Part shown: piece after piece, positions 1 to 5,925 of the stretch | How positions within the stretch are numbered: the stretch's first letter is position 1 | Layout of the letters: every line of letters starts with the position of its first letter | Assembly: GCA_011049385.1 (NCBI GenBank) | Contig: DSBX01000265.1 | Span: 1-9,328 of the forward strand | Origin: Caldifarciminota bacterium | GTDB taxonomy: Bacteria > Hydrothermota > Tepidihabitantia > Tepidihabitantales > Tepidihabitantaceae | Length of the DNA: 9,328 nt | Reading direction: 5' to 3' | Notes under the pieces: generated by a model | Databases searched by the model: none | What the model saw: the letters and a program-made list of their open reading frames with translations, nothing else | What the model was told of the DNA's origin: nothing | Translations under genes and position numbers: made by a program

Positions 1-1660
1 GCGTAACCAGCACCCGGTAACGACGGGCCAGGTCGGCAACCAACCCCTCATCCAGCGGCTTCATGAACCGGGCGTTGACAACCGTCAGTTCGACGCCTTC
101 CCGGGCCAGTACCCGGGCGGCACCGAGGGCCGCGCCGACCGTCGCTCCCAGCGCCAGCACACAGCCGTCGCCTCCCTCGCGCAGAGGCTCGGCCCGGCCG
201 AACTTGATCGGCCGGTGTCTTGTCTCAGGCAGGCCGGACCCGCCGCGCGGGTAACGGATGGCGACCGGCCCCCCGGTCCGGTTTCGGGCGAACTCAAGCA
301 TCAGCGCGAGTTCGTCCTCGTCCATCGGTGCCATCACCGTCATCCCGGGCAGCATACCGAGATAGCCGAGGTCGAAGACGCCGTGGTGGGTCGGGCCGTC
401 CTCGCCGACGAGCCCGGCCCGGTCCAGTACCAGTACCACCGGCAGTTTCTGCAGGCAGACGTCCTCGATGACCTGGTCGAAAGCGCGCTGAAGAAACGTC
501 GAATAGATGACGACGAACGGCCGCATCCCGGCCAGCGCCAACCCGGCACCGAAGGTGACCGCGTGCTGTTCGCAGATACCGACGTCGAAAACCCGGTTCG
601 GAAACTTCGCCCGGAACTCGTCGAGACCGGTGCCGAGACACATCCCGGCGGTAATGGCGACAACCCGGTCGTCGCGCCCGGCCATCCCGACGATTGCCGC
701 CCCGAACGCGCCGGTAAAGGTGCGCCCCGCCGCCTTCACGCACTCGCCGGTCTCACAGTCGAACGGCCCCACGCCGTGAAAGACCTCGGGCCGCTCGATA
801 GCAGGCGGGTAACCCTGGCCCTTACGCGTGACGACGTGAACCAACACCGGGCCGTGCAGAGAACGGATACGCTCGAAGGTCGGTATCAGTTCGGCCAGGC
901 TGTGACCGTCCACCGGGCCGACGTATCGGAAGCCGAGTTCCTCGAAGACCACGCTCGGCACGACCATGCTCTTCAGCCCCTCGGCCAGCTTCCGGGCCGC
1001 GACCCGGGCCCGGTCGGTCAGATCCGAAGGCAGAAGCCCGAGCAGGTTCCAGACATCGGCGCGCATCCGGTTGTACATCCGGCCGGTCGTCACCCGGCTC
1101 AAGTAGCTCGCCATCGCGCCGGTGCTGGGCGCGATGGACATCTCGTTGTCGTTGAGCACGACGGTGAGGTCCTGCTTCAGCTCGCCCGCGTGGTTGAGCG
1201 CCTCGAAAGCCATCCCGGCGACGACCGAGCCGTCGCCGATGACCGCAATCGAACGCCGCGGCTCGCCCCTAAGCCGGTCACCGATGGCCGCGCCCAGCGC
1301 CAGCGATATCGAGTCACCGGAGTGGCCGGGGTCGTTGCTGTCGTGTTCGCTCTCGGCCCGCTTCGGGAAGCCGGCGAGGCCGCTCTCCTGGCGCAGGGTG
1401 GCGAAACGCTCGTAGCGGCCGGTGATGAGCTTGTGGACGTAGCATTGGTGGCCCACGTCCCAGAAGATGCGGTCGCGCGGCGAATCGAAGACGGAGTGCA
1501 GGGCCAGTGTCAGCTCGACCACACCGAGGTTGGGCGCGACGTGTCCGCCGGTCTTGGCGGTCGTCTCGACGATGACCCGCCGGATTTCACCGGCCAGTTC
1601 GTTCAGTTGGACCAGGCTCAGCTTCCGCAGGTCGGCCGGTGACCGGATATCCGCGAGCAT
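1..1660 (-). CDS. dxs: 1-deoxy-D-xylulose-5-phosphate synthase (partial, C-terminus beyond left edge)
   Basis: Thiamine-diphosphate enzyme that condenses pyruvate and glyceraldehyde 3-phosphate to DXP, the first step of the MEP isoprenoid pathway, in the cytoplasm. The first 553 residues are present; full-length Dxs is usually about 620-640, so some 70-80 C-terminal residues lie outside. Start is the ATG opening MLADIRSPADLRKLS, which aligns with the usual Dxs N-terminus. Visible motifs: KTGGH (His40), WDVGHQ (His71), GDG at 142-144 and NDNEMS at 170-175 for ThDP/Mg binding, FHGVGPFD (His295), CEQHAVT with catalytic Glu364, YSTFLQR (386-392) and DGPTHHG (His425). Two motifs differ from the common form: GHSGDSIS instead of GHSSTSIS near residue 112, and GDGSVVAGMA instead of GDGALTGGMA. 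The gene starts 4 nt after the prenyl synthase stop with no clear own ribosome site, so translational coupling is likely. Identification is firm. Confidence 0.97.
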   Translation of the reverse strand, partial: MLADIRSPADLRKLSLVQLNELAGEIRRVIVETTAKTGGHVAPNLGVVELTLALHSVFDSPRDRIFWDVGHQCYVHKLITGRYERFATLRQESGLAGFPKRAESEHDSNDPGHSGDSISLALGAAIGDRLRGEPRRSIAVIGDGSVVAGMAFEALNHAGELKQDLTVVLNDNEMSIAPSTGAMASYLSRVTTGRMYNRMRADVWNLLGLLPSDLTDRARVAARKLAEGLKSMVVPSVVFEELGFRYVGPVDGHSLAELIPTFERIRSLHGPVLVHVVTRKGQGYPPAIERPEVFHGVGPFDCETGECVKAAGRTFTGAFGAAIVGMAGRDDRVVAITAGMCLGTGLDEFRAKFPNRVFDVGICEQHAVTFGAGLALAGMRPFVVIYSTFLQRAFDQVIEDVCLQKLPVVLVLDRAGLVGEDGPTHHGVFDLGYLGMLPGMTVMAPMDEDELALMLEFARNRTGGPVAIRYPRGGSGLPETRHRPIKFGRAEPLREGGDGCVLALGATVGAALGAARVLAREGVELTVVNARFMKPLDEGLVADLARRYRVLVT

Positions 1661-1664
1661 CGTC

Positions 1665-2537
1665 TCAGGCGGTGCGGTTGAGAATGAGCTCCGGCAGGGC
1701 GGTGAGGAAGCCGTAGCTCCGGCCCATCGCCCGAAACGCGCGGGTCGCCTGCTGGCACGCGCTCAACATGCCCGCTTCCGGGCCCGGGAGCTTCGGCCGC
1801 AGGGCCGGGGCCACGGGCAGCCGCCTGCCGACCGGGCGCTGGCTGTCCTCGAGCCGGTCGAGCCGGTCGTCGGTCGCCTGGAAGAGCATACCCAGCGCCA
1901 GCCCGGCTTCCCTCAGCCGCGCGCGCCGGGCCGCCGGCGCACCGGCCAGCGCCGCCCCGGCCTCGACCGCGGACGCCATGAACAGCGCGGTCTTGCGCCG
2001 ATTGACCTCGTCGCCCGCACCCTCGGCCAGGTCCAGCAACTGCCCGCCCGCCATGCCCGCCGGCCCGACGGCCGCGGCGATGACGCGCAGGGCCTCGTTC
2101 TTTCGCTCCGCAAGCGCGGGACCCGCGGCGAAGAGCTCGAACGCATAGGCCATCAACGCATCGCCGGTCAGCACCGCGGTCGCCTCGTCGAAGCGGCGAT
2201 GCAGGCTCGCCTTGCCGCGCCGGTAATCGTCGTCGTCCATGCAGGGCAGGTCGTCGTGAATCAACGAGAAGGCATGGATCATCTCGATACCGGAACAGAA
2301 CGGCCGCACCTGGGGCATGCTTCGCCCGCCCGCGGCGCGGAAGGTCTCGAGCAAGAGCGCGGCGCGGACGCGCTTGGCCCGGCCCAGCACCGCGTAGCGC
2401 ATCGCCACCGCCAGCCGAGCCGGCACCGGCGAGGGCTTGCGGTCTCCCCGCTTGCCGAACGCCAGGTCGTCGGCCAGCCACCGATTGATGACCTGGCGGT
2501 CGCTCTCCAGCCTTGCCCGGGCGGCGGACGGCGTCAC
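1665..2537 (-). CDS. ispA: Short-chain polyprenyl (farnesyl/geranylgeranyl) diphosphate synthase
   Basis: Trans-isoprenyl diphosphate synthase of 290 residues that adds IPP units to an allylic diphosphate. The first Asp-rich motif is HDDLPCMDDDDYRRG (residues 94-108), the long form DDxxxxD typical of bacterial IspA-like enzymes. The second is ATDDRLD (221-227). The IPP-binding stretch reads GRAKRVRAA (52-60) where GGKRLRP is usual, and GMAGGQLLDL (161-170) is the conserved helix-F region. After the second Asp motif the usual GK..GKD....K.TY segment is not recognisable; an Arg/Pro-rich stretch (SQRPVGRRLPVAPALRPK) replaces it. The start is GTG, overlapping the folD stop by 4 nt (GTGA), with a GGGGGA-like ribosome site. 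Position directly before dxs supports a role in isoprenoid supply. Chain length (C15 or C20) cannot be read with confidence, so the symbol denotes family only. Confidence 0.9.
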   Translation of the reverse strand: MTPSAARARLESDRQVINRWLADDLAFGKRGDRKPSPVPARLAVAMRYAVLGRAKRVRAALLLETFRAAGGRSMPQVRPFCSGIEMIHAFSLIHDDLPCMDDDDYRRGKASLHRRFDEATAVLTGDALMAYAFELFAAGPALAERKNEALRVIAAAVGPAGMAGGQLLDLAEGAGDEVNRRKTALFMASAVEAGAALAGAPAARRARLREAGLALGMLFQATDDRLDRLEDSQRPVGRRLPVAPALRPKLPGPEAGMLSACQQATRAFRAMGRSYGFLTALPELILNRTA

Positions 2538-3397
2538 CAGGTCCCCCTGCCTTCGGCCGCGGCGACGGTGTTATGGAGCAGCATCGCCACCGTCATCGGC
2601 CCGACTCCGCCGGGCACCGGCGTCAGCGCGGCCGCGACCTCACCCACGCCGTCGAAATCAACGTCACCGACCAGCCTGCCATCCACCCGGTTCGTACCCA
2701 CGTCAATAACCACCGCACCGGGCCGCACCATCTCCGCGCTCACCAGCCCGGGCCGCCCGGCCGCGACGACGAGGATGTCGGCACTGCGGGTGGCCGAAGC
2801 CAGGTCCGCGCTCCGGGAATGACAGACCGTCACCGTCGCGTCGCCCCGGCCGCCCTTGAGCAGGAGCGCATTGGCCAGCGGCTTGCCGACCAGTTCGCTC
2901 CGGCCGACGATGACGACGCGCCGGCCGCTGATGGTTTCGCCGTGGCGGAGCAGGAGTTCGATTATCCCGGCCGGCGTGGCGGGCACGAACCGGGGCCGCC
3001 CCGACACGAGAAGCCCCAGGCTCGCCGGGGTCAGCCCGTCAACGTCCTTGTCCGGGCTCACCCGGCCCAGCACCCGACGCTCCTCGATGCCTGCGGGCAG
3101 GGGCAGTTGCACGATGATGCCGTGCACCGCCGGGTCCGCGTTCCAGGTTTCGACCTCTTCGACCAGCGCCGCCTCGCTCACCTCGTCCGGGAAACGGGCC
3201 ACCGTCGCCAGCATCCCGGCGTCACGGCAGGCCTTCTCCTTGCTCCGGACGTAGACCTGCGAGGGCGCGAAACCGCCGGCAAGGACGATGCCGAGGTGCG
3301 GCACTGTTCCCTTCCCGGCCAGCCCGGCCGCCCGTTCCCGAACCTCTTCGCGCACCCGGCCGGCGATGGCCCGGCCGTCAATCAGAGTTGCCTTCAT
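2534..3397 (-). CDS. folD: Bifunctional methylene-THF dehydrogenase / methenyl-THF cyclohydrolase
   Basis: Cytoplasmic enzyme that interconverts 5,10-methylene-, methenyl- and 10-formyl-tetrahydrofolate, feeding purine and formyl-Met-tRNA synthesis. At 287 residues it is the usual FolD length. Catalytic-domain motifs: YVRSKEKAC (49-57) with Tyr49 and Lys55 matching the known active-site pair, GIIVQLPLP (93-101) with Gln97, and DKDVDGLTP (116-124). The Rossmann domain shows GRSELVGKP (165-173), TVCHSRS, ADILVVAAGRPG and VIDVGTNRV, then the C-terminal TPVPGGVGPMTVAMLL signature. The usual PCTP motif reads PATP (139-142). A frame extends upstream to a GTG at 3445, but the ATG at 3397 matches family starts and has an AAGGGTGG ribosome site, while the longer version would run through a terminator hairpin. 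First gene of the folD-ispA-dxs operon. Identification is firm. Confidence 0.96.
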   Translation of the reverse strand: MKATLIDGRAIAGRVREEVRERAAGLAGKGTVPHLGIVLAGGFAPSQVYVRSKEKACRDAGMLATVARFPDEVSEAALVEEVETWNADPAVHGIIVQLPLPAGIEERRVLGRVSPDKDVDGLTPASLGLLVSGRPRFVPATPAGIIELLLRHGETISGRRVVIVGRSELVGKPLANALLLKGGRGDATVTVCHSRSADLASATRSADILVVAAGRPGLVSAEMVRPGAVVIDVGTNRVDGRLVGDVDFDGVGEVAAALTPVPGGVGPMTVAMLLHNTVAAAEGRGTW

Positions 3398-3413
3398 TGT
3401 CCCACCCTTCGAG

Positions 3414-3434
3414 AAAAACGACTGCCGGCAGTCG
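3414..3434 (-). terminator. Intrinsic terminator just upstream of folD (attenuator candidate)
   Basis: On the minus strand, stem CGACTG (3434-3429), loop CCGG, stem CAGTCG (3424-3419), followed at once by TTTTT (3418-3414). Only 16 nt separate the T-run from the folD ATG, so a stop here would end transcripts before folD. The 5' arm and loop can pair instead with an upstream segment: GTCGGCAG, a GCGA tetraloop, then CTGCCGGC. This gives two mutually exclusive hairpins, as expected of an attenuator. The alternative reading is the 3' end of a separate small RNA. Confidence 0.65.
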
Positions 3435-3667
3435 CCTGCCGACACGCACCGGCTACCGGCACGAAGCGCGGGCAGGCCGAAGATAAAACCGAATGCCGAT
3501 AGCGGACCGATGGATCTGCGGAGGTCGGCACTCCTCCGCTTGCAGGTGCCGTAATCACAGCACGGTCAAAGCGACGTTACGAATCTCCTTTCCCCGCGGT
3601 CCGATGCGGGAACCCATCCTTCCGTTTCGTCCGCAGGGCAGAAGCCCGCACACCGGAAGGCAACGTC
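3435..3667 (-). ncRNA. Structured leader RNA or small RNA upstream of folD-ispA-dxs (unassigned)
   Basis: Non-coding stretch between a sigma70-like promoter and a terminator. Listed in RNA order, the stems seen are: P1 GACGUU (3667-3662) with AACGUC (3578-3573), closing the 5' domain; P2 CCUUCCG (3660-3654) with CGGAAGG (3624-3618), capped by GGGC-UUCU-GCCC; P3 UUCCCGC (3612-3606) with GCGGGGAA (3597-3590); P4 GUGCUGU (3563-3557) with ACGGCAC (3552-3546), loop GAUU, possibly lengthened by CGCUU/AAGCG; P5 GCGGAGG (3539-3533) with CCUCCGC (3524-3518); P6 GCCUGCC (3477-3471) with GGCAGGC (3440-3434). The loops of P3 and P5 are complementary to segments near 3503-3509 and 3493-3499. I found no hallmark of RNase P, tmRNA, SRP, 6S or the common riboswitches. 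Short stems are cheap in GC-rich DNA, but this density together with promoter and terminator is suggestive. Boundaries are approximate. Confidence 0.5.
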
Positions 3668-3669
3668 AT

Positions 3670-3698
3670 ATTGTGCCCGCTAAAACGGCTAAGGTCAA
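3670..3698 (-). promoter_or_regulatory. Sigma70-like promoter for the folD leader
   Basis: Minus strand TTGACC (3698-3693), a 17-nt spacer, then CACAAT (3675-3670): five of six and four of six consensus matches at optimal spacing. It lies about 20 nt after the degP stop. The start point would fall near 3663, within the 5' arm of the closing stem of the structured RNA. No other promoter-like pair was seen between here and folD. Confidence 0.65.
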
Positions 3699-3718
3699 CG
3701 CGCGGACGCGGTCGCCGG

Positions 3719-5206
3719 CTAGGGCTCGATGGCCAGGAACAGCCGGTTCTCGCCGCGTTGGATGCGCACCAGCACCGCCCGCCCGGCCTTCGCCTCGGCC
3801 CGCGCGGCGTCATCGAACTCTTTCATCCCCGGCGTCGCCCTGCCGCCCAGCTCCAGGATGACGTCGCCGGGCCGGATGCCCGCCTCGGCCGCCGGACTGC
3901 CGGGCTCAACCGACTCGACCACCACCCCGCTCGCGCCCTGGTTGCGCTCGGCCGCGGTCGCGGCCCGGGGCCGCATCCCGAACCAGCCCTCCGGCTCGGT
4001 CCGCGCCGGCTCCTGCCGGGCCTGCTCGTCCGGGAACTCGGCGAGCCGCACCCGCTTCTTCATCTCCCGGCGCTCGCGCACGAAAGTGAACTCGACCGCG
4101 GTCCCGGGCGCGTACTCGGCCACCTTGCGCCGGAACTGCTCGACATCGCGCACCGGCGTGCCGTCCACCGCGGTAATCACGTCGCCGGCCTTCATCCCCG
4201 CCTTCTCCGCGGGCTGGTCCTTGATGGCCTCGCTCACCAGCACGCCGGCGGTGCTTCGAAGCCCCATCGCCTCGCGGATGGCCTTGGTCACCGGCTGGGG
4301 CCGGATGCCCAGGAACCCACGCACCACCCGACCGTGTGTCATCAACTGCTCGGTCACGCTCATCACCATATCCACCGGCACCGCGAAGCCGATGCCGACG
4401 TTCGCGCCCACCGGCGAACGGATGGCGGAATTCACGCCGATGAGCTCGCCCCGGACGTTCACCAGCGCCCCGCCCGAGTTGCCGGGGTTTATCGAAGCGT
4501 CAGTCTGGATGAAGTCCTGGTAGCTCGGCCCCTCGCGCAGGGGCAGGCCGGAACGGCCCTTGGCGGACACGACGCCCACCGTCACCGTGCTCTGCAGGCC
4601 GAAGGGATTGCCCACCGCGATCGCCCAGTCGCCGACCCGGACATCCTCGGCCCGGCCGAAGCGGATGGCGGGCAGTTTCCGGTCCGCCTTCACCTTCAGC
4701 ACCGCCAGGTCTGTCTGCGGGTCTCGACCGACCACTTCGACCCGGTCGCTCTTGAACTCGGTATCATCGGACAGCCGCACCACGATCCGGTCGAAATCCG
4801 CGACGACGTGGTTGTTCGTCACGATGTAGCCGTCCGGGCTGATGATGACGCCGCTTCCCATCCCGCTGCGCTCCTGCTCCTGCGGCACCTGCGGCCCGTC
4901 CGGGAAGAAGTGCCGGAAGAACTCCTCGAAGGGACCGGGCGCCGGGGAAGGGGCCCAGCGGTTCACCCGCACCGTCTTCTCGGTCGAAATGTTGACCACC
5001 GAAGGCGTCACCGCTTCGGCCACGTCCGCGAAAGAGGCCACCGGCGCGGCGTCTGTAAGCAGGCGGACCGTCGCGCCCTCCTCGGCGCGAGCCGGCCCGG
5101 CCCCGCACGAAAGCGCACCGGCCAATATCATCCCGAGCACGAAAGCGACAATCACCGCCGGTGCCATCAACGCCCCGGCCAATGCAAACGAAATCCTACG
5201 GGTCAT
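3719..5206 (-). CDS. degP: Do-like periplasmic serine endoprotease with two PDZ domains
   Basis: Envelope protein-quality-control protease/chaperone of the HtrA family, 495 residues as usual for Do-type members. The N-terminus has a hydrophobic segment (about 8-33) ending near GPARA-EEG, a plausible signal peptidase I site after residue 41; a Cys at 34 sits in a poor lipobox, so retention as an anchor is possible. The chymotrypsin-fold domain carries the full triad: His133 in TNNHVV, Asp166 in QTDLAVLK and Ser244 in NPGNSGGAL. PDZ1 covers about 295-390 (RGFLGIRPQ, GDVITAVDG) and PDZ2 about 405-495 (GSPAAEAGIRPGDVILELGG). The linker before the triad, rich in F, P and E (about 92-112), corresponds to the LA-loop region. 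Start ATG has AGGAGG at 7 nt. DegP versus DegQ/MucD cannot be separated here. No convincing stress-sigma promoter was seen upstream. Confidence 0.93.
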   Translation of the reverse strand: MTRRISFALAGALMAPAVIVAFVLGMILAGALSCGAGPARAEEGATVRLLTDAAPVASFADVAEAVTPSVVNISTEKTVRVNRWAPSPAPGPFEEFFRHFFPDGPQVPQEQERSGMGSGVIISPDGYIVTNNHVVADFDRIVVRLSDDTEFKSDRVEVVGRDPQTDLAVLKVKADRKLPAIRFGRAEDVRVGDWAIAVGNPFGLQSTVTVGVVSAKGRSGLPLREGPSYQDFIQTDASINPGNSGGALVNVRGELIGVNSAIRSPVGANVGIGFAVPVDMVMSVTEQLMTHGRVVRGFLGIRPQPVTKAIREAMGLRSTAGVLVSEAIKDQPAEKAGMKAGDVITAVDGTPVRDVEQFRRKVAEYAPGTAVEFTFVRERREMKKRVRLAEFPDEQARQEPARTEPEGWFGMRPRAATAAERNQGASGVVVESVEPGSPAAEAGIRPGDVILELGGRATPGMKEFDDAARAEAKAGRAVLVRIQRGENRLFLAIEP

Positions 5207-5213
5207 CGGAGTA

Positions 5214-5219
5214 CCTCCT
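5214..5219 (-). promoter_or_regulatory. Ribosome binding site of degP
   Basis: AGGAGG on the minus strand, 7 nt before the ATG at 5206; it supports that start. The 56 nt between it and the upstream terminator hairpin must hold the degP promoter, but no good -35/-10 pair is visible. Confidence 0.7.
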
Positions 5220-5256
5220 GGCTTGGCAAGACTTTCACTACACCTATTCTTGGACG

Positions 5257-5278
5257 CGCAAAGAAACCGCCGGGTTTC
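5257..5278 (-). terminator. Intrinsic terminator between the small lipoprotein gene and degP (distal)
   Basis: Minus strand GAAACC (5278-5273), loop CGGC, GGTTTC (5268-5263), continuing into TTTGCG. A perfect 6-bp stem with an A-rich upstream edge and a T-rich continuation, about 80 nt after the lipoprotein stop. It separates that transcript from degP. Confidence 0.55.
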
Positions 5279-5288
5279 GCTGTCGCCG

Positions 5289-5317
5289 AAAACCGGCCCG
5301 GGCCGTGCGGCCCGGGC
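5289..5317 (-). terminator. GC-rich hairpin terminator after the small lipoprotein gene (proximal)
   Basis: Minus strand GCCCGGGCC (5317-5309), loop GCAC, GGCCCGGGC (5304-5296), then CGG and TTTT (5292-5289). A perfect 9-bp stem with a short T-run, 44 nt after the stop codon. It forms a tandem pair with the hairpin at 5278-5263. Confidence 0.55.
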
Positions 5318-5360
5318 GCGGGGAAAGGAAGACTCGGAATCAGGCCGCTTCGGCTCCGCG

Positions 5361-5846
5361 CTACTTGGTCTCCCGCATCGTGATGAGCCCTATCTTCGTC
5401 TTGCCATCTTCGGAGTGAATCACGACGCTGGCCATCTCCTTGTCATCCGCGCTCTTGGAATGCAATTGGATCACCTCGCCGCTCTCGACCTTGACCGGTT
5501 CCTGCCAGCCCTGGGCGGCCAAGTTCTTCTCGAACCAGTCGGCAACCTTGCTCGCGTTGTCGGCGGTCTCGAAGTAATACTGTCCCTGCCGCCCCCCGTC
5601 CGCCGATACCTTGGCGCTGTGGGTAGCCTTTGCGCCCGGGTACTGCAGGAACCCGGGCAGGTCGGACAGGTCCACCGGTCTACTGCCGACGCCGCCGAGC
5701 TTGATCTCGTCGGCCCCGGTCACCTGCTCGGCCACCTTCTCCATCGTCCGCTCGGCAATGGTCTCACCGCACTTCATGCAACCGGTGTTGGTTGCGGCCA
5801 ACAGACAGAAAAGACCGGACAGAACCACGAGCCCGACTCTAGCCAT
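5361..5846 (-). CDS. Small secreted lipoprotein of unknown function
   Basis: 161 residues. The N-terminus MARVGLVVLSGLFCLLAATNTGC is a signal peptide with a probable lipidated Cys23, although the residues before it (NTG) are an imperfect lipobox. CGETIAERTMEKVAEQVTG (26-44) looks helical and resembles the Cys, GE, E/K-repeat start seen in a loosely defined group of small bacterial and archaeal lipoproteins. Then come LPGFLQYPGAKA (63-74) and an alternating strand/helix domain in which YYFETADNASKVADWFEKNLAAQGW (90-114) is the most family-like stretch, followed by strands to the end (VVIHSEDGKTKIGLITMRE). This suggests a small alpha/beta envelope domain; no catalytic motif is visible. It has its own promoter, a strong ribosome site 6 nt before the ATG, and terminators downstream, so it is probably monocistronic. 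Function not inferred. Confidence 0.82.
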   Translation of the reverse strand: MARVGLVVLSGLFCLLAATNTGCMKCGETIAERTMEKVAEQVTGADEIKLGGVGSRPVDLSDLPGFLQYPGAKATHSAKVSADGGRQGQYYFETADNASKVADWFEKNLAAQGWQEPVKVESGEVIQLHSKSADDKEMASVVIHSEDGKTKIGLITMRETK

Positions 5847-5852
5847 AACGGA

Positions 5853-5860
5853 CCTCCTTT
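5853..5860 (-). promoter_or_regulatory. Strong ribosome binding site of the small lipoprotein gene
   Basis: AAAGGAGG on the minus strand, 6 nt before the ATG at 5846. Near-perfect Shine-Dalgarno match in a short untranslated leader; it fixes the start. Confidence 0.8.
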
Positions 5861-5867
5861 TCGCTCA

Positions 5868-5895
5868 ATGTTAGCCTGCGACCGCGCTTCGTCAA
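5868..5895 (-). promoter_or_regulatory. Sigma70-like promoter of the small lipoprotein gene
   Basis: Minus strand TTGACG (5895-5890), a 16-nt spacer, then TAACAT (5873-5868). It lies in the 79-bp gap after the propeller gene and predicts a start near 5861, leaving a leader of about 15 nt that contains the ribosome site. No T-tailed terminator for the propeller gene is visible, so read-through may also contribute. Confidence 0.6.
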
Positions 5896-5925
5896 GCCGT
5901 TCCTGCCCATCCCCCGCGCCGGCCG

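Noticed and set aside
215..1642. Long open frame on the plus strand opposite dxs (475 codons)
   Set aside because: Mirror of the dxs codon bias. The minus-strand frame reads as continuous, motif-complete Dxs.
1467..2822. Plus-strand open frame spanning opposite dxs, ispA and folD (451 codons)
   Set aside because: It crosses three clear minus-strand genes and shows only low-complexity Arg/Ala/Gly content.
3394..3445. Longer FolD starting at GTG 3445
   Set aside because: It adds 16 residues not seen in the family and would translate through the terminator hairpin. The ATG at 3397 matches the family start.
3394..3531. Possible 45-codon leader peptide (GTG start) whose TGA overlaps the folD ATG
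   Set aside because: The GGAGG is only 1 nt before the GTG and is locked in a perfect stem. The frame includes a TTA codon and hairpin DNA, and the peptide has no recognisable character. The overlap with folD is probably chance.
3490..3667. 6S RNA, RNase P RNA, SRP RNA or tmRNA as identity of the folD leader
   Set aside because: No long 5'-3' closing helix as in 6S; no GAGGAAAGUCC core of RNase P, no GGAAGGAAGCA SRP loop and no tRNA-like 3' end of tmRNA on either strand.
5207..5262. Promoter of degP
   Set aside because: It must lie here if the terminators work, but the best pair (TTTGCG, 16 nt, TAGTGA) is too weak to call, and no sigmaE-like GAACTT/TCTGA pair is seen.
3671..5383. Long open frame on the plus strand opposite degP (570 codons)
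   Set aside because: It is antisense to a protease with complete motifs. Its product is rich in His, Arg and Pro without family motifs, as expected from the reverse complement of a GC-rich gene.
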